From: Metallyticus violacea
Lineage: Eukaryota > Arthropoda > Insecta > Mantodea > Metallyticidae
Direction: 5' to 3'
DNA: 64,000 bases
Assembly: GCA_030762175.1 (NCBI GenBank)
Contig: CM060846.1
Coordinates: 232,811,512 to 232,875,511, forward strand
In this document: positions 45,946-57,639 of the stretch, piece by piece
Layout: every line of letters begins with the position of its first letter
Position numbering within the stretch: position 1 is the first letter of the stretch
Notes under the pieces: generated by a model
What the model saw: only the letters and a program-made list of their open reading frames with translations
Database searches by the model: none
What the model was told of the DNA's origin: nothing
Made by a program: the position numbers and the translations under genes

Positions 45946-46740
45946 GTTAACATATACGACAACATCTTGCCCAATAACTATTCTAGACATAGGAACAGTG
46001 AAGTTTCATGAAGGGAGAATAAATGGGAGGGAAGCTGAATACCTTATATTATTTACTGTAGACATATTAAGCTGTAAAAACAAACTTCTAATGGGAATTA
46101 TAATGGTTATTTAATTATTTACATTATTTTTATTTCCATTATTACTTTATTTAATATATCTTTGATTTTTTATTTCTCACATTTTGTTTTTATCTGGTTA
46201 CTGCAGAAAATCTGAACATATGCTCTGTTCTGAACAAGTTGTAAAATTTATGTAAATAAAATTACCTTAAATAGAAGTTCATTCTTATTATTTTCAAAAT
46301 CATTTTAGCATATTTTTTTTATTGTTTATTACATTTAAACCAAGTCTCTGTTGTGTTTTTTTCAAGGAAATGTCAGTTCAATAAAAGATGGAAGTGTAGG
46401 CCTTCTCAGCTGGCAGCATGTAGTGTTGCAACATTGAAGAATGAGGCCTTAAATGTAGTCAGTCATTCCTGAACTCATTTGGCCAAGTGATCATCTTATC
46501 TGGCATAATATCTTCAAGTCATGGTTTCATGATCATTCTCACATACACACAAATAAAAAAGAGTGTTTACCTATTATATGATGCTTTTCAGTGATACCCC
46601 ACTGTCTCTATAATTAAATTTGCTGTTCAGTCACTTGTTTACAGAAATATTTAATACACCTATAACCATAAAAAAGTAACACTATTTTCATATGCATCGC
46701 TAGAGCATATGTATTTACTTAATTAAATCTACATTCTACA
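45946..46740. other. No gene recognised
   Basis: AT-rich PIF1 intron sequence. Confidence 0.45.
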
Positions 46741-46765
46741 ACTACAGTTGCAAAACATTTGTTAC

Positions 46766-46911
46766 CTGAGATTTATGAATTGAGAATGCCCAAGCCAAAC
46801 GAAGTGGAAGTTGCTTTCGAGATAGTAATATTCCACCTCCAGTCTTCACAGTAAATTTTTCAGGCTTCAGCTGCACCTCTTTTTTTGAGCAAAATCTAAC
46901 AATGGGCATAT
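46766..46911 (-). CDS. PIF1: PIF1 helicase, penultimate coding exon
   Basis: 146 bases lie between an ATTGTTTCAG acceptor (AG at 46913-46912) and a GTAACA donor (46765-46764). The exon opens with two bases that complete an Asp codon begun in the previous exon, then reads MPIVRF, a divergent middle, and SRKQLPLRLAWAFSIHKSQ, helicase motif V. It ends on a codon boundary, so the next exon supplies the Gly of KSQ-G. The intron to the last exon spans 46765-36166, about 10.6 kb, and contains hAT, DUF4817-type, LINE, PLE and SINE insertions. Intact frame and exact phases indicate a functional gene. Confidence 0.93.
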
Positions 46912-46929
46912 CTGAAACAATAATCAATG

Positions 46930-47690
46930 CTTCTCTATCACATCAAAAAGGGTTCACATTCAATTTTTCATAATAAATATAAAATGGCATTCTTATAATA
47001 TTAACCCATGTGTACCATGTCAACAGTGTATTCATTATAACTAGTTGTACTTGTGAATGCTGTTTATATTGCTGGAAGTTCCAGAAGATTTAACAAGAAC
47101 CTCTCAACTTTTAATGTGGAAAAATGTAATAAAAATTAAAGATAAACACAACGTAATTAACCATGACCATAAATATTTTCAGAACATTAGGCATTTAATA
47201 AAATACAAAAGTTAATTTTCATTTATGGTTTTTCAGTGAGATATTATAATTAAAAGAAATCTCTGCAGATAAGTCTTATTCAGACTACTTTTACAGGAAT
47301 TGAACCCAGTTCAAAAATTGAGAGGTGTGAACCGAAAATGTCAGATTTTAAATATCTCCTAGAAGGAAATGCTTAAACATTTTCCAAGCAATAACATAAT
47401 TTTTAAATTTTCAAATATTTATGAATGAAATCTCATACAAATGGTGAAAACAGCATTTACAATATTTATATTGATAATAAAAAATATGGTAGTCCATAAA
47501 AATAAAATTTTATCTTTTTTAATGAAAATAGTACAACTTTTTAATTTTAAGATGCTAATAACAATAATATGTAAAAATTTCCTTTATCTAAGTTTTTCAT
47601 GATGCTTGTGCCTTCACTAAATACTGCTTAACACTGCCTTGACATTACAGGAATATGATGAAGGATTTAATTTTGTTCAATATTCTGCTA
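46930..47690. other. No gene recognised
   Basis: AT-rich PIF1 intron sequence upstream of the 46911 exon. Confidence 0.45.
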
Positions 47691-47699
47691 ATTGCAGTC

Positions 47700-48420
47700 G
47701 AAATGAAAACAAGGTTATTTAGTTAGGCCTTGCAGTTGGGCGTCATTTGCAGCCGGAATAAGTTTGCAGTCGGAATAAGATGTTTGGCCTCCAAGTTAGA
47801 TCTCAGTTCGATGACTGGGGGAGGGTTTAGTTGATTTAAATTAACAAACGCCTAGTTGTTGACCTCCTCTTCTTCTGCTGCCTAACATTACTGCAATCCC
47901 GGGCTAGCTTCGGTGAGTGCTGGAATTTTATGGCCTGTTTCAGGTCCAAGGGATAGGACTAGGAACTTCATGAACACAAGTAGAACTCCTTATAATGAGA
48001 CCATTTATTTACAGTAAATTGAGCTAGGTGTTCGAGGGTCGCCTTTAAGATTTTGAGAAAACGTATGAGTTTGCTGGCAACTCGCTTAATAAATTCGAGT
48101 TTATATAAAATGTCCAATCAGTATCTTCCTCAACACTACTCACTCTCCTTCTCGCGGCACAATAACTATCAGTTAATAGTTTTACGTCGCCTCTTACGAA
48201 AACGGTCTCTCGAAGTGCTCTGGTCGAATGCGAATGCCTTTCTTCTCTCTATTGCACCCCCTTTTTCTCTGTGTGTCCCCGTCTAATGTCAAGTGCAATT
48301 TATGACACCCACAAGGTTCCGTGGAGTCAATAGATGATAATTGACCAGTCTGTTCTGTCTTTGAACACAAAACTAGCCTTTTCTGTCCTTTTATTCCATA
48401 ACTAACGACCTGACCATGTC
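47700..48420 (-). other. Compositional island, possible retroelement terminal repeat
   Basis: This stretch is distinctly less AT-rich and has CpGs. On the minus strand it offers TATATAAA (48107-48100) and, farther on, GTAAATAAATGG (48015-48003), as in a promoter plus poly(A)-site arrangement of an LTR. No coding part, matching repeat or target duplication was found, so it remains unassigned. Confidence 0.25.
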
Positions 48421-48689
48421 AGTTTTTCAAACTCTTAAGGCAGACCCTTGGCACAAAAGACTTAAAAATATACAAAGGAAAGGACATCTGCTTTTTCTCG
48501 TCCCCTTTACAATACACTCTATCTGCCTTATGTCTAAAAGTCTGGTAAACAAGTTACTCTCTTACTTTTGAAATACCTAAAAGACTTAATGATAAATATA
48601 TATACACATAGACTGTACAAATTGATTACACTAAGGTTTACAATCCATATAATTAATTGCGCTATCTAAATAAATATAAACATGGGGAT

Positions 48690-49640
48690 AAAGCTATTTT
48701 ATATTGTTTCATAATTCATGATGGAAACATGAATAGTTGATCCAAAGTATATTTTCTCTAAAATGCTCTGTTGAAGGGTATCCCATAGATGCTCAAATAG
48801 ATTTAGATCTGAGAACTGAGCACAGCACTCAATTACCATAATATTTTGTCTTTCTAAAATGAAAACTATACGCATGCATGCACACACACTCATTCATACT
48901 CTGCACCATGTGCTTTGGCATAATTATGCAGTAAAGGAATTTTGGGAACAAAATTTTAAAAAGGAAGGATCACAGGCTGCAAAACATCTTGCATTCATTG
49001 TTCCACAGATCACAACGAGATCTGTTTTTCAATCTGCCATTATCCTCTGCATAACTATTTGAATTTGTAAACTTCCTGCATATGCTTCAGTCTCTATGCA
49101 TTATCTAGTTGTCTACATAGGCATATTCTTTTGGAATCTGGATGCAGACTGAAGCATGATTCCTTTGTGAATAAAACAAGGCCCCATTGTTACTATTAAC
49201 ATTTGACATGCTCCCAGTACTATGCAATATAACATGCAAATCACCGGACACCTTAATGGATTACTGGAAATACTTTCATGCAGTTTGTTTCTAGCAGTTT
49301 GGGTTGAAACAGTTACATAGTCAACATTCTGCAGGGTACTTCTTAACAATGCAACTGTGACTTCCTTTCTCCCAGAGCTTTAGGTTTTACCTGAATGTTG
49401 TTTTTCTGTAATTCCCAATTCTTTATATCACCTCCACATTCTGGATATAATGCCTCTTCTAGTAGTAAGCGCTAGTGGCGTTGGCTTGTATTCTATAATT
49501 TCTAATTATTTCAATTGCCATAACATTTCATCATAGCTTAAATGATGTCGATGAGCATTAATTGCACATATTAAATTTTTTCCTTACCATTTTTCTCAAT
49601 ATTTTAAGAGAAAAGTTTCTAGACTTTATATTACTAACTC
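48690..49640 (-). pseudogene. Possible Tc1-like transposase fossil
   Basis: The minus-strand frame 48893-48699 has QFSDLNLFEHLWDTL, close to the PDLNPIEHLWD third catalytic block of Tc1 transposases. Frame 49349-49113 has TVSTQTARNKLHESI and later SRFQ, compatible with the helix-turn-helix and DESRF regions. The intervening sequence is degraded. Confidence 0.5.
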
Positions 49641-50059
49641 ATTAACAATATAACAAAAATAAAACAAATTATAATTTACTGCTATGGTAACTAGTAGGTA
49701 CACAAATGAACAAAGAACCCACATTTATTCACCGTTTATCACATTCTGTTTAAATATACTAAGAATTTTATTTAAAATGCGTATTGCTCCTTAGATGGTT
49801 TTGATATGTGTTTCTACTAGCTCACAAGTTTGATATATGCAACACATTAATGATCTTGTGCTCAGATCAGATATATATCGACTGAATTTTTGGTCATGCA
49901 TGTGAAATCTCCTGTTTGCTACAATGTCAAACTGAGGATTTGAAAAGGGGGGGGGGGGATATGCAGAAAGATGGATGAAAAATAAATAAATCCAAAAGTT
50001 AGTGCTAAATTCAAAATGAAATGCACGTGCGCGTGCATATACACACAATGGTTTACCCA

Positions 50060-50800
50060 AATGAAAGCAATATACAAACAAATAATAAAGACAGCTATAA
50101 TCAATGGTTTCAACAAAGACACAGTGATAAAAATTATCAATAAATCTAAAAGACAAAAAGGGATAAGGGAAGTTTCCACACTGAAAAACACAAAAGAAGA
50201 ATACAAATTCAAAAGTTTCACCTACCATCCAATTTACACAACAAGTTCAAGAAAATCTTCAAAGATCATTGGATAATGTTAGCCCCAAAGAACAGATACA
50301 ACATCAACAATTTATCAGGGTGCACAGTAAAAGACTCCATACCAACAAAACGGAAATCAGGAATTTATGAAATAAAATGTGCAGATGGTGAACAGAGCTA
50401 TAGGCAAAACAAAAAGAAATTTGGAAATTCGGAGGAAAAAACATTTTAGGAATATTCAGTTTAAACAGGTTGATAAATCAGCAGTAGCAGCTCACTTTTG
50501 GACCAAAAAACCATGAAATAAAACCGGGAATTAAACTGCTGAAACATCTTCACAACCCATTAGAGTAATCCACTTGGGAAAAAATTGTTGTATTAAAAAA
50601 TAGAGAAAACCTTATGAATTTCGAGTTTCCTCCTAAGGATGAACTCAGCAACTTCCTACTTCAACCAACAGAGGCCACCACAGGAACATCCATTTGTCCA
50701 GCCATCATTTCGAGTACGGCAGTTCAGTGAGCAACTGAAGATGGGAGAGATTCTCCAGAAATGCGTCTTACTTTAGTGTAAGTGAATGGAGTTTTTTGTA
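50060..50800 (+). mobile_element. Penelope-like element, family B, copy 2
   Basis: An RT-to-endonuclease linker (frame to 50276: IINGFNKDTVIKIIN and FTYHPIY) is followed by GIYEIKCADG (GIY-YIG start, about 50358-50390). Next are the DKSAVAAHFWTK block (50474-50510), STWEKIVVLKN (50570-50602) and LMNFEFPPKDEL (50610-50648). A hammerhead-like motif lies at 50735-50767. It matches the minus-strand fragment at 1990-2362. The RT itself is absent. Confidence 0.78.
50735..50767 (+). ncRNA. Hammerhead-like motif
   Basis: CUGAAGAUGGGAGAGAUUCU with CCA, then GAAAU-GC-GUC. Conserved CUGANGA, GAAA and GUC are all in place around a GGAGA/UCUCC stem. Confidence 0.5.
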
Positions 50801-51350
50801 AAAAATGAATACCTAAGTTTAGGTTATAAATATTATATGATTCATTGGGACAACCAGCCCAATAATAAAAAGTGCGAAATAATTATACACAACATATTGA
50901 TTATATCAAAGGCAAAGCACCAAGGTTTATCAGAAAATGATGCTGAATAAACCATTATTAATAGCAATATTGAAATGTCTGCTTATTCACAATGCCAGAA
51001 GCACTTCCCAAACCTTATTGATTTTGGATCAACAAAAATTAGCGGAAATACCCTGAGTAATTGTTGTTTCTTCTGGAATGGAAGCAACAAATAGACATCA
51101 TCTAATGAACAACCATCACCAGCCAAAGCAAAACTGTCAGAAATTCGGTTGCCAATGCATGACCATTAACATCACCAGCTGGCAGCACATAAAACAGTTA
51201 CAACTTAAATATAACATTTTATACAGTGATTCTAATTTAACCATATACAAAGTATGGAAAATATTACATTCTAAATATAACAAGACACATGATAAAGATT
51301 GGGATGTCACGATCTAATCTACTCTCATAAGCATACTACCCAGACTCAGG
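50801..51350. other. No gene recognised
   Basis: One 79-codon ORF (51078-51314) has no recognisable domain. Confidence 0.4.
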
Positions 51351-51597
51351 ACTACCGTGGGTGACTTAGGTTGTTATAGCGTGTACTTGTGAGCGGGAGG
51401 TCTGGGGTTCAATTCTCACCAGGACTGTCTTCCCTGATTAAAGTTTTTCCCAAGTTTTACTCAGTCCTCATAAATGGTAAATGCTGGGGAGGTACCTAAA
51501 ACACAGGCCTGGAACATTTCCTTCCTTTAAAAAAAAATCCTTTTCCAATAGATCATTTCATCTCATGTATTATCAGCGTTCTTTAAAAAAAAAAAAA
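51351..51597 (+). mobile_element. tRNA-derived SINE, family 1, tail replaced by A run
   Basis: Degraded head (GGTGACTTAGG-TGTTATAGCG, box B GGGGTTCAATTCTC) and body; the end GTATTATCAGCGTTC runs into A12. Confidence 0.85.
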
Positions 51598-52069
51598 CTC
51601 AGATGACAATCACGATGATAGGGTGAAGAAACTGATGCAAGTGGCAGCTTGAAGTGATTAGATACAGGCAGATCTACTAGCTTTTCACCTGCCATAAAAA
51701 TTTTAAGTATATTCTAACACTATAGCATTACAAATAAATTGTAGCCAGTCCTATTAATTTTGAATATTTTATTACGAAACTATATTATTATTATTATTAT
51801 TTGCTTTGTTATTTTCTGGTAAAGTGAAACATGATACGTTTATTATTTTTAAAATTTGTATCATTGCAGGTATGTATCATAAATGTATTGCCCTGTTTCA
51901 AATATATTAATTTTGAAGTGTACTTTATTTGTCTAATATATCAAAGTACTTTTTACCAAACTTTAGGTGAAAGAAACAAATTTTTGCAGATTTATTTGTG
52001 AAAGTTAGTGCATTATTTAGAGTTGTCAGTAATGGTATATTATACTGTTAGTGATATATAAGCTTTGAA
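51598..52069. other. No gene recognised
   Basis: AT-rich PIF1 intron sequence, with a short ATT run at 51784. Confidence 0.45.
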
Positions 52070-52974
52070 TAGCAATTTATATCTTTTCAATTTCAATATA
52101 TTCAGGAATCAACACAGTGAAACCAGTGTACAATCTCTGGTAGATAAAACATTTAAAATGTTAAAACACTCTTGTGGCCTTACTCCCAAGGAATAAAGGA
52201 CAGTGAGTTAAACATTTAAAATATTAAAACACTTATGATGTTTCACTGTCAAAATTTTTAAAATTCAGGATATGTTTCTTGAGGCTCTTGCTCACATTGT
52301 CAACTGTAAATGACTAATGGATCATATTAGGTTGGAAAGGTAGACAACCGTGAGGGCTCTGTTGATGAACTTATACACAATATTGTCTGCTTCCGGAATA
52401 TCAAAATTCGCTTCTAAAAATCCTTTACCATGTGTTGAGTTCTTTGGGATGTTCAACTGCTTTTAATAATGTATGCCCTTTTCCTATAGCATGATGTTTG
52501 CTGCAGAAATGTGCTGCTATGGCTGATTTTTCTATCTGTTTATAATGAAATAATCTGTTTAACTGAAATAATCCAGTTTTCCTTCAATTTGATGCCTATA
52601 CTTTTCTTGGTCTTGCCAATGTATATTTTTTCACAGTCTTTACAGTTAATTCGGTATGTACCTGATTTTTCTTCTTTAGGTCTGGAATCTGTTTTGTTCA
52701 ACTTCAACAGTTTGCCAACACTGTAACTGTTTTGAGGTGCTAATGTGATGTTACATGGTTTAAAACAGTATTTTACACCAAAGCTGGTAAAGGAAACAAA
52801 ATTGTGGTCTTAGACAAAAGATTACAGACAAAGAATGCAAGAACTTTTAAACAGTGATAAATTTATTGAAATAAAACAGACCCTTTAAATAAATACAAAA
52901 AATAAATAGAAGAAACCTAAAAAAGGAGTACCTTATTCTCAGAATCCAACCGTTACAAAATCAAAGTACATAAT

Positions 52975-53712
52975 CCATCCTTAGCCAGGATTTTTTGCTT
53001 ACCAAAGGTTCATAAATCTGGGAAAAGCATGGGACCAATTATTAACCACATCAACACTCCTTGTAATCTCCTAGCTAAGTGGTTATCCTCATAGTTTTAC
53101 ACATTTCCCAAATTTGATAGTTTAAGTTTAAAAAACTCTATGAATATTATCGACAAAATTAAAGATTATAAATTGTCTCCGAATAACACTTTGATTTCAT
53201 TTGATCTAAAGGCTCTGTTCCTCAGCATACCACAAAATAAAACAATTATTTTAAGAAAATGGTTACTATTTGCTCATCTAACAGAGACACACATTAAGGA
53301 ATACACTGAACTTACCAAATTAAGCTTAAATCAGGTTTTTTTCACATTTGAAAGAAAATTTTTCAAACAAAAATCAGGTTTAGAAATGGGTAGCCCCTCT
53401 TTCACCAGTCCTGGTCAATTTATTTATGAGTTTTTTGAAACACACATCACAATAGCTTTCCCTTACATCTTTAAGTTTTGGTATAGGTATGTAGATGATA
53501 CATTTATTATTGTACAAAAGAGATATGTGGAAGATGCATTGAAACTATTAAACCTGCAAAAACCTACTATAAAATTCACTATAGAAACTGAAACCAAAAA
53601 TATATTACCTTTTCTAGACCTGAAGATAATAAAAAGGAAAAATTTACTTGAATTTGGCATTTATAGAAAGAATATACACGCTGACAATTACATAAAGGTT
53701 TATTGGTTTTAA
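52975..53712 (+). pseudogene. PLE reverse transcriptase
   Basis: ARIFCLPKVHKSGKSMGPII (about 52993-53052) is followed by the frame 53140-53709. That frame has LISFDLKALFLSIPQNKTI, FKQKSGLEMGSP, a locally shifted stretch where SPFLANLF should be, then the intact catalytic YVDD (in RYVDDTFII, 53491-53520) and LPFLDLKIIKRKN with FGIYRKN--ADNYI. The upstream KAGKGNKIVVLDKR block is at 52782-52825. Stops at about 52850 and 53100 break the N-terminal part. The active-site residues survive but the protein is not continuous. Confidence 0.85.
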
Positions 53713-53984
53713 CCCAAGACCTCATAAGGAAGCAGCTTTCAATAGCATGGTATTTAGGTTAGTTAACATATCGCTCAACAGAGATGAATATTACAAAGAA
53801 TACCTATATATAATAGAAACAGCCATACTAATGGTTTTAAAAAAGAGATGATGGAAGACAAAATTAAAAAATTTCAGAAACAAAGGAAAATTAAACAAAT
53901 TACCACACTAAGTATGTTATCAAAAGAAAAAAATTTACTAAAAGTTCACTTACCACCTATAAGTTAATAACAAATTTCAAAAAA

Positions 53985-54360
53985 AATTTTAAACAGTACA
54001 ACATCACATTAGCACCTCAAAACAGTTATAATGTTGGCAAACTGTTGAAGTTGAACAAAATAGATTCCAGACATACAGAAGAAAAAACAGGTACATACCA
54101 AATTAACTGTAAAGACTGTGAATAAATATACATAGGCAAGACCAAGAAAATTATAGGCATCAGATTGAAGGAACACTGGGGATATATTCATTATAAACAG
54201 ATAGAAAAATCCGCCATACCAGCACATTTCTGCAACAAACATCATGATATAGAAAATGGCTTTACATTATTAAAAGCAGTTCAACATCCCAAAGAACTCA
54301 GCACATGGTAAAGGATTTTTAGAAGCGAATTTTGATATTCTGGAAGGAGACAATATTTTG
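53985..54360 (+). pseudogene. PLE GIY-YIG endonuclease region
   Basis: YQINCKDCE is followed by a stop and IYIGKTKKI, the GIY...YIG pair with a nonsense codon in the middle. HFCNKHHDIE and LLKAVQHPKEL follow, then the tail. The inverse copy in the left arm (52440-52740) preserves the same sequence on the other strand. Confidence 0.8.
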
Positions 54361-54758
54361 TATAAGTTCATCAACAGAGCCCTCACGGTCGCCTACATTT
54401 CCAACCTAGTATGATCCATTAGTCATTTACAGTTCACAATGTGAGCAAGAGCCTCAAGAAATATATCCTTAATTTTAAAAATTTTGACAGTGAAACATCA
54501 TAAGTGTTTTAATATTTTAAATGTTTTAACTCACTGTCCTTTATTCCTTGGGAGTGAAGCCACAAGAGTATTTTAACATTTTAAATGTTTTATCTACTAG
54601 AGATTAGCAATTTATATTCTCACAGTTAATGATTCATTTTTCTTTATTAAACTGAAAGATTTGGCAGTTGTTAAAAGAACTGTCCAAATAGCCATACCAA
54701 ATTAAGAGACTGTTGAACAAAGCCACATACCAATTCTTAAACTGGTTAATAAACTGAT

Positions 54759-55063
54759 TCTTTTTTTTTTTTGATTTGTTTTATTTAAGGACACTCTTTA
54801 ACATCTCAGGTCATCAGCGTCCCATTCAATTTTGGGCGTGAAATGGCCAACAAATTTTGCTCAGAGGCCTCTTCTTTCAGGCTTGAGGTTCTTTTATGTG
54901 CTGTAAATGTATGACACTGGACCCACCGCTTTACTTCCCTTCTGAAGGAAGCTATACTTAGGATTTTTATGCCCAAAAAAATCCATCGATCCTGGCCAGG
55001 TTTGAACCCGCGACCTTGGGTTAGAAGGCAAGTATGGTTACCACTACACCACCAGGACCGACA
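54759..55063 (-). mobile_element. tRNA-derived SINE, family 2, with target duplication
   Basis: Full copy on the minus strand, T run first (A tail), head ending CACCACCAGGACCG. The 12-bp repeat TAATAAACTGAT (54747-54758 and 55064-55075) flanks it. It lies about 140 bases from the splice donor of the PIF1 exon at 55203. Confidence 0.93.
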
Positions 55064-55202
55064 TAATAAACTGATATTCTTGCAATCTTTACTATCTAAA
55101 AGTTTTCTAAAATGCTTATAATAAAAAAGGTTTATTATAGAATGTTATATATCATGCAAAGCATGATAATTCTGAAGTTTCTTTGTTTAATTTCACACAT
55201 AC

Positions 55203-55391
55203 CTTCATTTCCAAAATTGGTCACAACACCACGAGCCCCATTCACCAGCCCATCTCCAACATTTATATTTTTCATTAGCATCACCTGTGCTCCTATTTTC
55301 AGTGACACAGAACTGGCTACAGGTATCATCTGGTCCATCAAGTTGCTTGAATAAGGATCGCTATCAACCGCTGTATATGTTTTGCTTTCAC
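55203..55391 (-). CDS. PIF1: PIF1 helicase, third-from-last coding exon
   Basis: 189 bases run from a TATTTTTTCAG acceptor to an AAG|GTATGT donor (GT at 55202-55201). The exon reads ESKTYTAVDSDPYSSNLMDQ, then LKIGAQVMLMKN, and LVNGARGVV, the region before motif V that is conserved in PIF1 proteins (the LK-GAQVML-KN and GLVNGARG stretches). It starts with two bases of a split codon and ends with one, matching the following exon. The intron to 46911 is about 8.3 kb. No earlier exon (Walker A and B regions) was found between 55391 and 64000, so the gene continues off the right edge after another long intron. Confidence 0.93.
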
Positions 55392-55487
55392 CTGAAAAAA
55401 TACAAATGTTTCATGAAGGCATTGTTGCTTTAGATATTAGAGCCACAATTAACTACTCTAGCAAACTAATATTGTACACAATTCTGT

Positions 55488-55772
55488 TTTTTTTTTAAAA
55501 TAGTGTTTAAGGCCCGTTTTTACTACTGTGGCAGCACAGGCAGTGGATACTGATGATACATGAAATGAAATGATATATTAGGAAAGAATTTTTAAGGAAG
55601 GAAACATTCCAGGCCTAAGTTTAGGGTACCTCCTCGGCATTTGCCATTTATGAGGACTGAGGAAAACCTGGAAAAAACCTGTCAGAGAGGATGGTCCTGG
55701 CAGGATTCGAATCCCAGACCTCCCGCTCACGAGTCTGCACTTTAACGACCTCGGCCACCCGTGGCGGTAAAC
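55488..55772 (-). mobile_element. tRNA-derived SINE, family 1, with target duplication
   Basis: Complete minus-strand copy: tail AATAGTGTTTAAGGCCCG first, head with TCGGCCACCCGTGGCGG last. CAATTCTGT repeats at 55479-55487 and 55773-55781. It lies less than 100 bases upstream of the PIF1 exon acceptor at 55392. Confidence 0.92.
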
Positions 55773-56204
55773 CAATTCTGTGGGAAACATTTTCATATAC
55801 ATAGTGCTTAAATTAAATTAATCTGTCTCATGTGGTAATATGAAACAGATATAATTGCAGCAATTCCTAAATGAGTGACAAACATTCCATGCCTAAGTAA
55901 GAAGGACTTACATCTTTAAGATTATTTTTGGCAGTGGAATTATAAAACTAATGATGCAACAATTCCATGTTGCAAATGTTTGTTCCACAATTTTTACTTC
56001 TTGATTAATCCATGTGTCTTATGGCTAAAGGGTGAGCAACACAATGATATTTTGCTTTCTATGAGTAATTTTGTTCCATATATTGTAATCTGTCAAATTA
56101 ATAAAATTGTTCTGACAGAAAAATGTGCATATTACTTACCTAAGTCACATTTTACATGGTGCAATGAAGAAAGAGAAAGAAAGAAATTTCTCAAGGTTTT
56201 TATC
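55773..56204. other. No gene recognised
   Basis: AT-rich sequence, probably PIF1 intron. Confidence 0.4.
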
Positions 56205-56205
56205 A

Positions 56206-56500
56206 GTATTTAATGCCCATTTTTACTACTGTAGCATTGCAAGCAGTGAAAAGTGATGATACACGAGATGAAATGATAAATTGAGAAAATAAAGTTTTGG
56301 AAAGGCTTAAGTTTACAGTACCTCCCTGCAGGCAAATATCTTTTTGAGGAGCGACAATAATTACTAATCTGTTATCAGCAATTCCATATAATTGATGAGG
56401 GCTGAGGAAAACCTGGAAAAATCTTCAGTCAGAGAGGATAGTACTGGTTGGATTCAAACTGCAGACATACCATTCATGAGTCCAGTCCTTCAAGTAGACA
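56206..56500 (-). mobile_element. tRNA-derived SINE, family 1, degraded
   Basis: TTAATGCCCATTTTTACTAC begins the inverted tail. The body is interrupted at about 56338-56393 by unrelated sequence, and the head region (GATTCAAACTGCAG) is worn. Confidence 0.75.
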
Positions 56501-56639
56501 CTTCAATATCAAAGATAATTAGGATTCTTATCAAGGCCTCAAGTGCAAGTTATTCATGTATACGGCTCCATACATTCCTATCCCATTAAAACCTATGATT
56601 ATATGAGGGAATATCTGGATTGATGCTGCTTTTATTTTA

Positions 56640-56765
56640 GGAGTACTGATGTAGTGAAAAGATCTATGATCTTGGATGATGGAAATATCATTGCACAAGA
56701 ACTGTTCTCAAGTAAGGAAATTGAAGAGAGTTGGCCTTATAAAAAGCAAATCTTTGTTCCTTAGT
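56640..56765 (+). pseudogene. hAT transposase scrap
   Basis: IIAQELFSSKEIEESWPYKK corresponds to the AKTLFLNSEIEGQLA segment of the hAT fossil at 40.2 kb and the surrounding fragment fits the same part of the protein. Nothing further of the gene was found. Confidence 0.4.
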
Positions 56766-56979
56766 TCAAGAAAGCATACACCTGCAGAAGAAAATTGTAA
56801 CAGTACAAAATTCATTCACTTTAATTAAAACAAGTAGAACCGGATTTGAAAAGCTAGAGGGAGGTAATTGTTAAATGGTGTCAAAAAAAATGTTTAGAGA
56901 GACCTTCAAACTTAAAAAGAAAAACTACCAGTTACTTGTGATTTTTATATGAGGCAGTGGTGAGTCAAAGATGATGTAT

Positions 56980-57620
56980 ACAGTAGAAATATGAGTAAAC
57001 AAAGTTTGATGTGGTACATAGCATGCTTTGTAGAGAAGTTCTGGGGTTACCAAAAAGTTTGCCAAGGGGGGTGATTTTTGCAGAATTAAGAAGAATAGGA
57101 AGGAAAGGTAATAGTGCAGAGAATCTTGAAATACTGGCACAGTTTTTTGAAATTAAATAATAACAATGTACTAAAAGAATGACTTATGTACCACAGAGAT
57201 GTGCTGGGAAGGGAGTGTTGATTTGGGGAAGTGCGGAAATTACTAGAAGAAATTGGAATGGGAGATCTATGGTGATTGGGTGAAAGAAATGTCAATGGAA
57301 TTTGGAAAGAAGTGAGACAGAGGGTAGAAGATATAGAGAAGCAAGAGATTTAAGCTAGCTCAGAGGATAACATTTTTTAGGTTTATATAAAGTAGTTAAA
57401 AGAAATTGGGAATTGAAGAAGTATATAGATAATTATGATGTATTTCCAAGAATAGGTTTTGCATGGATAAATACAAGGATATTATTTATAAAAGGAATAA
57501 GAATAAATTTTATAGAAGGATGCATAATGTGTATGAAAGCGGATAGTGTAATCTATTGTCTAATAGAATGTGAAATGATAAAAAGTTTGAAATGGAAAAT
57601 ATCCGACTTAAGGCCCTAAA
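56980..57620 (+). pseudogene. LINE ORF2 C-terminal fragment
   Basis: FCREVLGLPKSLPRGV (about 57027-57075), AELRRIGRKGN, then after several shifts the frame 57413-57616 with F-RIGFAWINTRILFIKG and C--C---DSVIYCLIECE. This is the C-terminal tail with Cys pairs of an insect non-LTR retrotransposon. The type resembles the RT-side fragment at 36.9-37.5 kb. Confidence 0.6.
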
Positions 57621-57639
57621 CACTTATTGATAGTTGATT

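Larger units (their letters stand above)
52083..54604 (+). mobile_element. Complete Penelope-like insertion with inverted arms (family D, copy 2)
   Basis: The insertion is framed by a perfect 13-bp direct repeat TAGCAATTTATAT (52070-52082 and 54605-54617). In order: lead motif GGAATC-ACACAGTGAAAC (52105-52123); left arm (about 52131-52775), the 3' end and GIY-YIG region in inverse orientation; then the sense RT (52775-53712), the sense GIY-YIG region (about 53985-54350) and the 3' end as right arm to 54604. The arms are inverted copies of roughly 0.62 kb. This matches the known habit of PLEs to insert with inverted partial copies, and here both junctions are visible. Confidence 0.9.

Noticed and set aside
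49941..49959. G run as a possible quadruplex signal
   Set aside because: A simple mononucleotide run with no supporting context.
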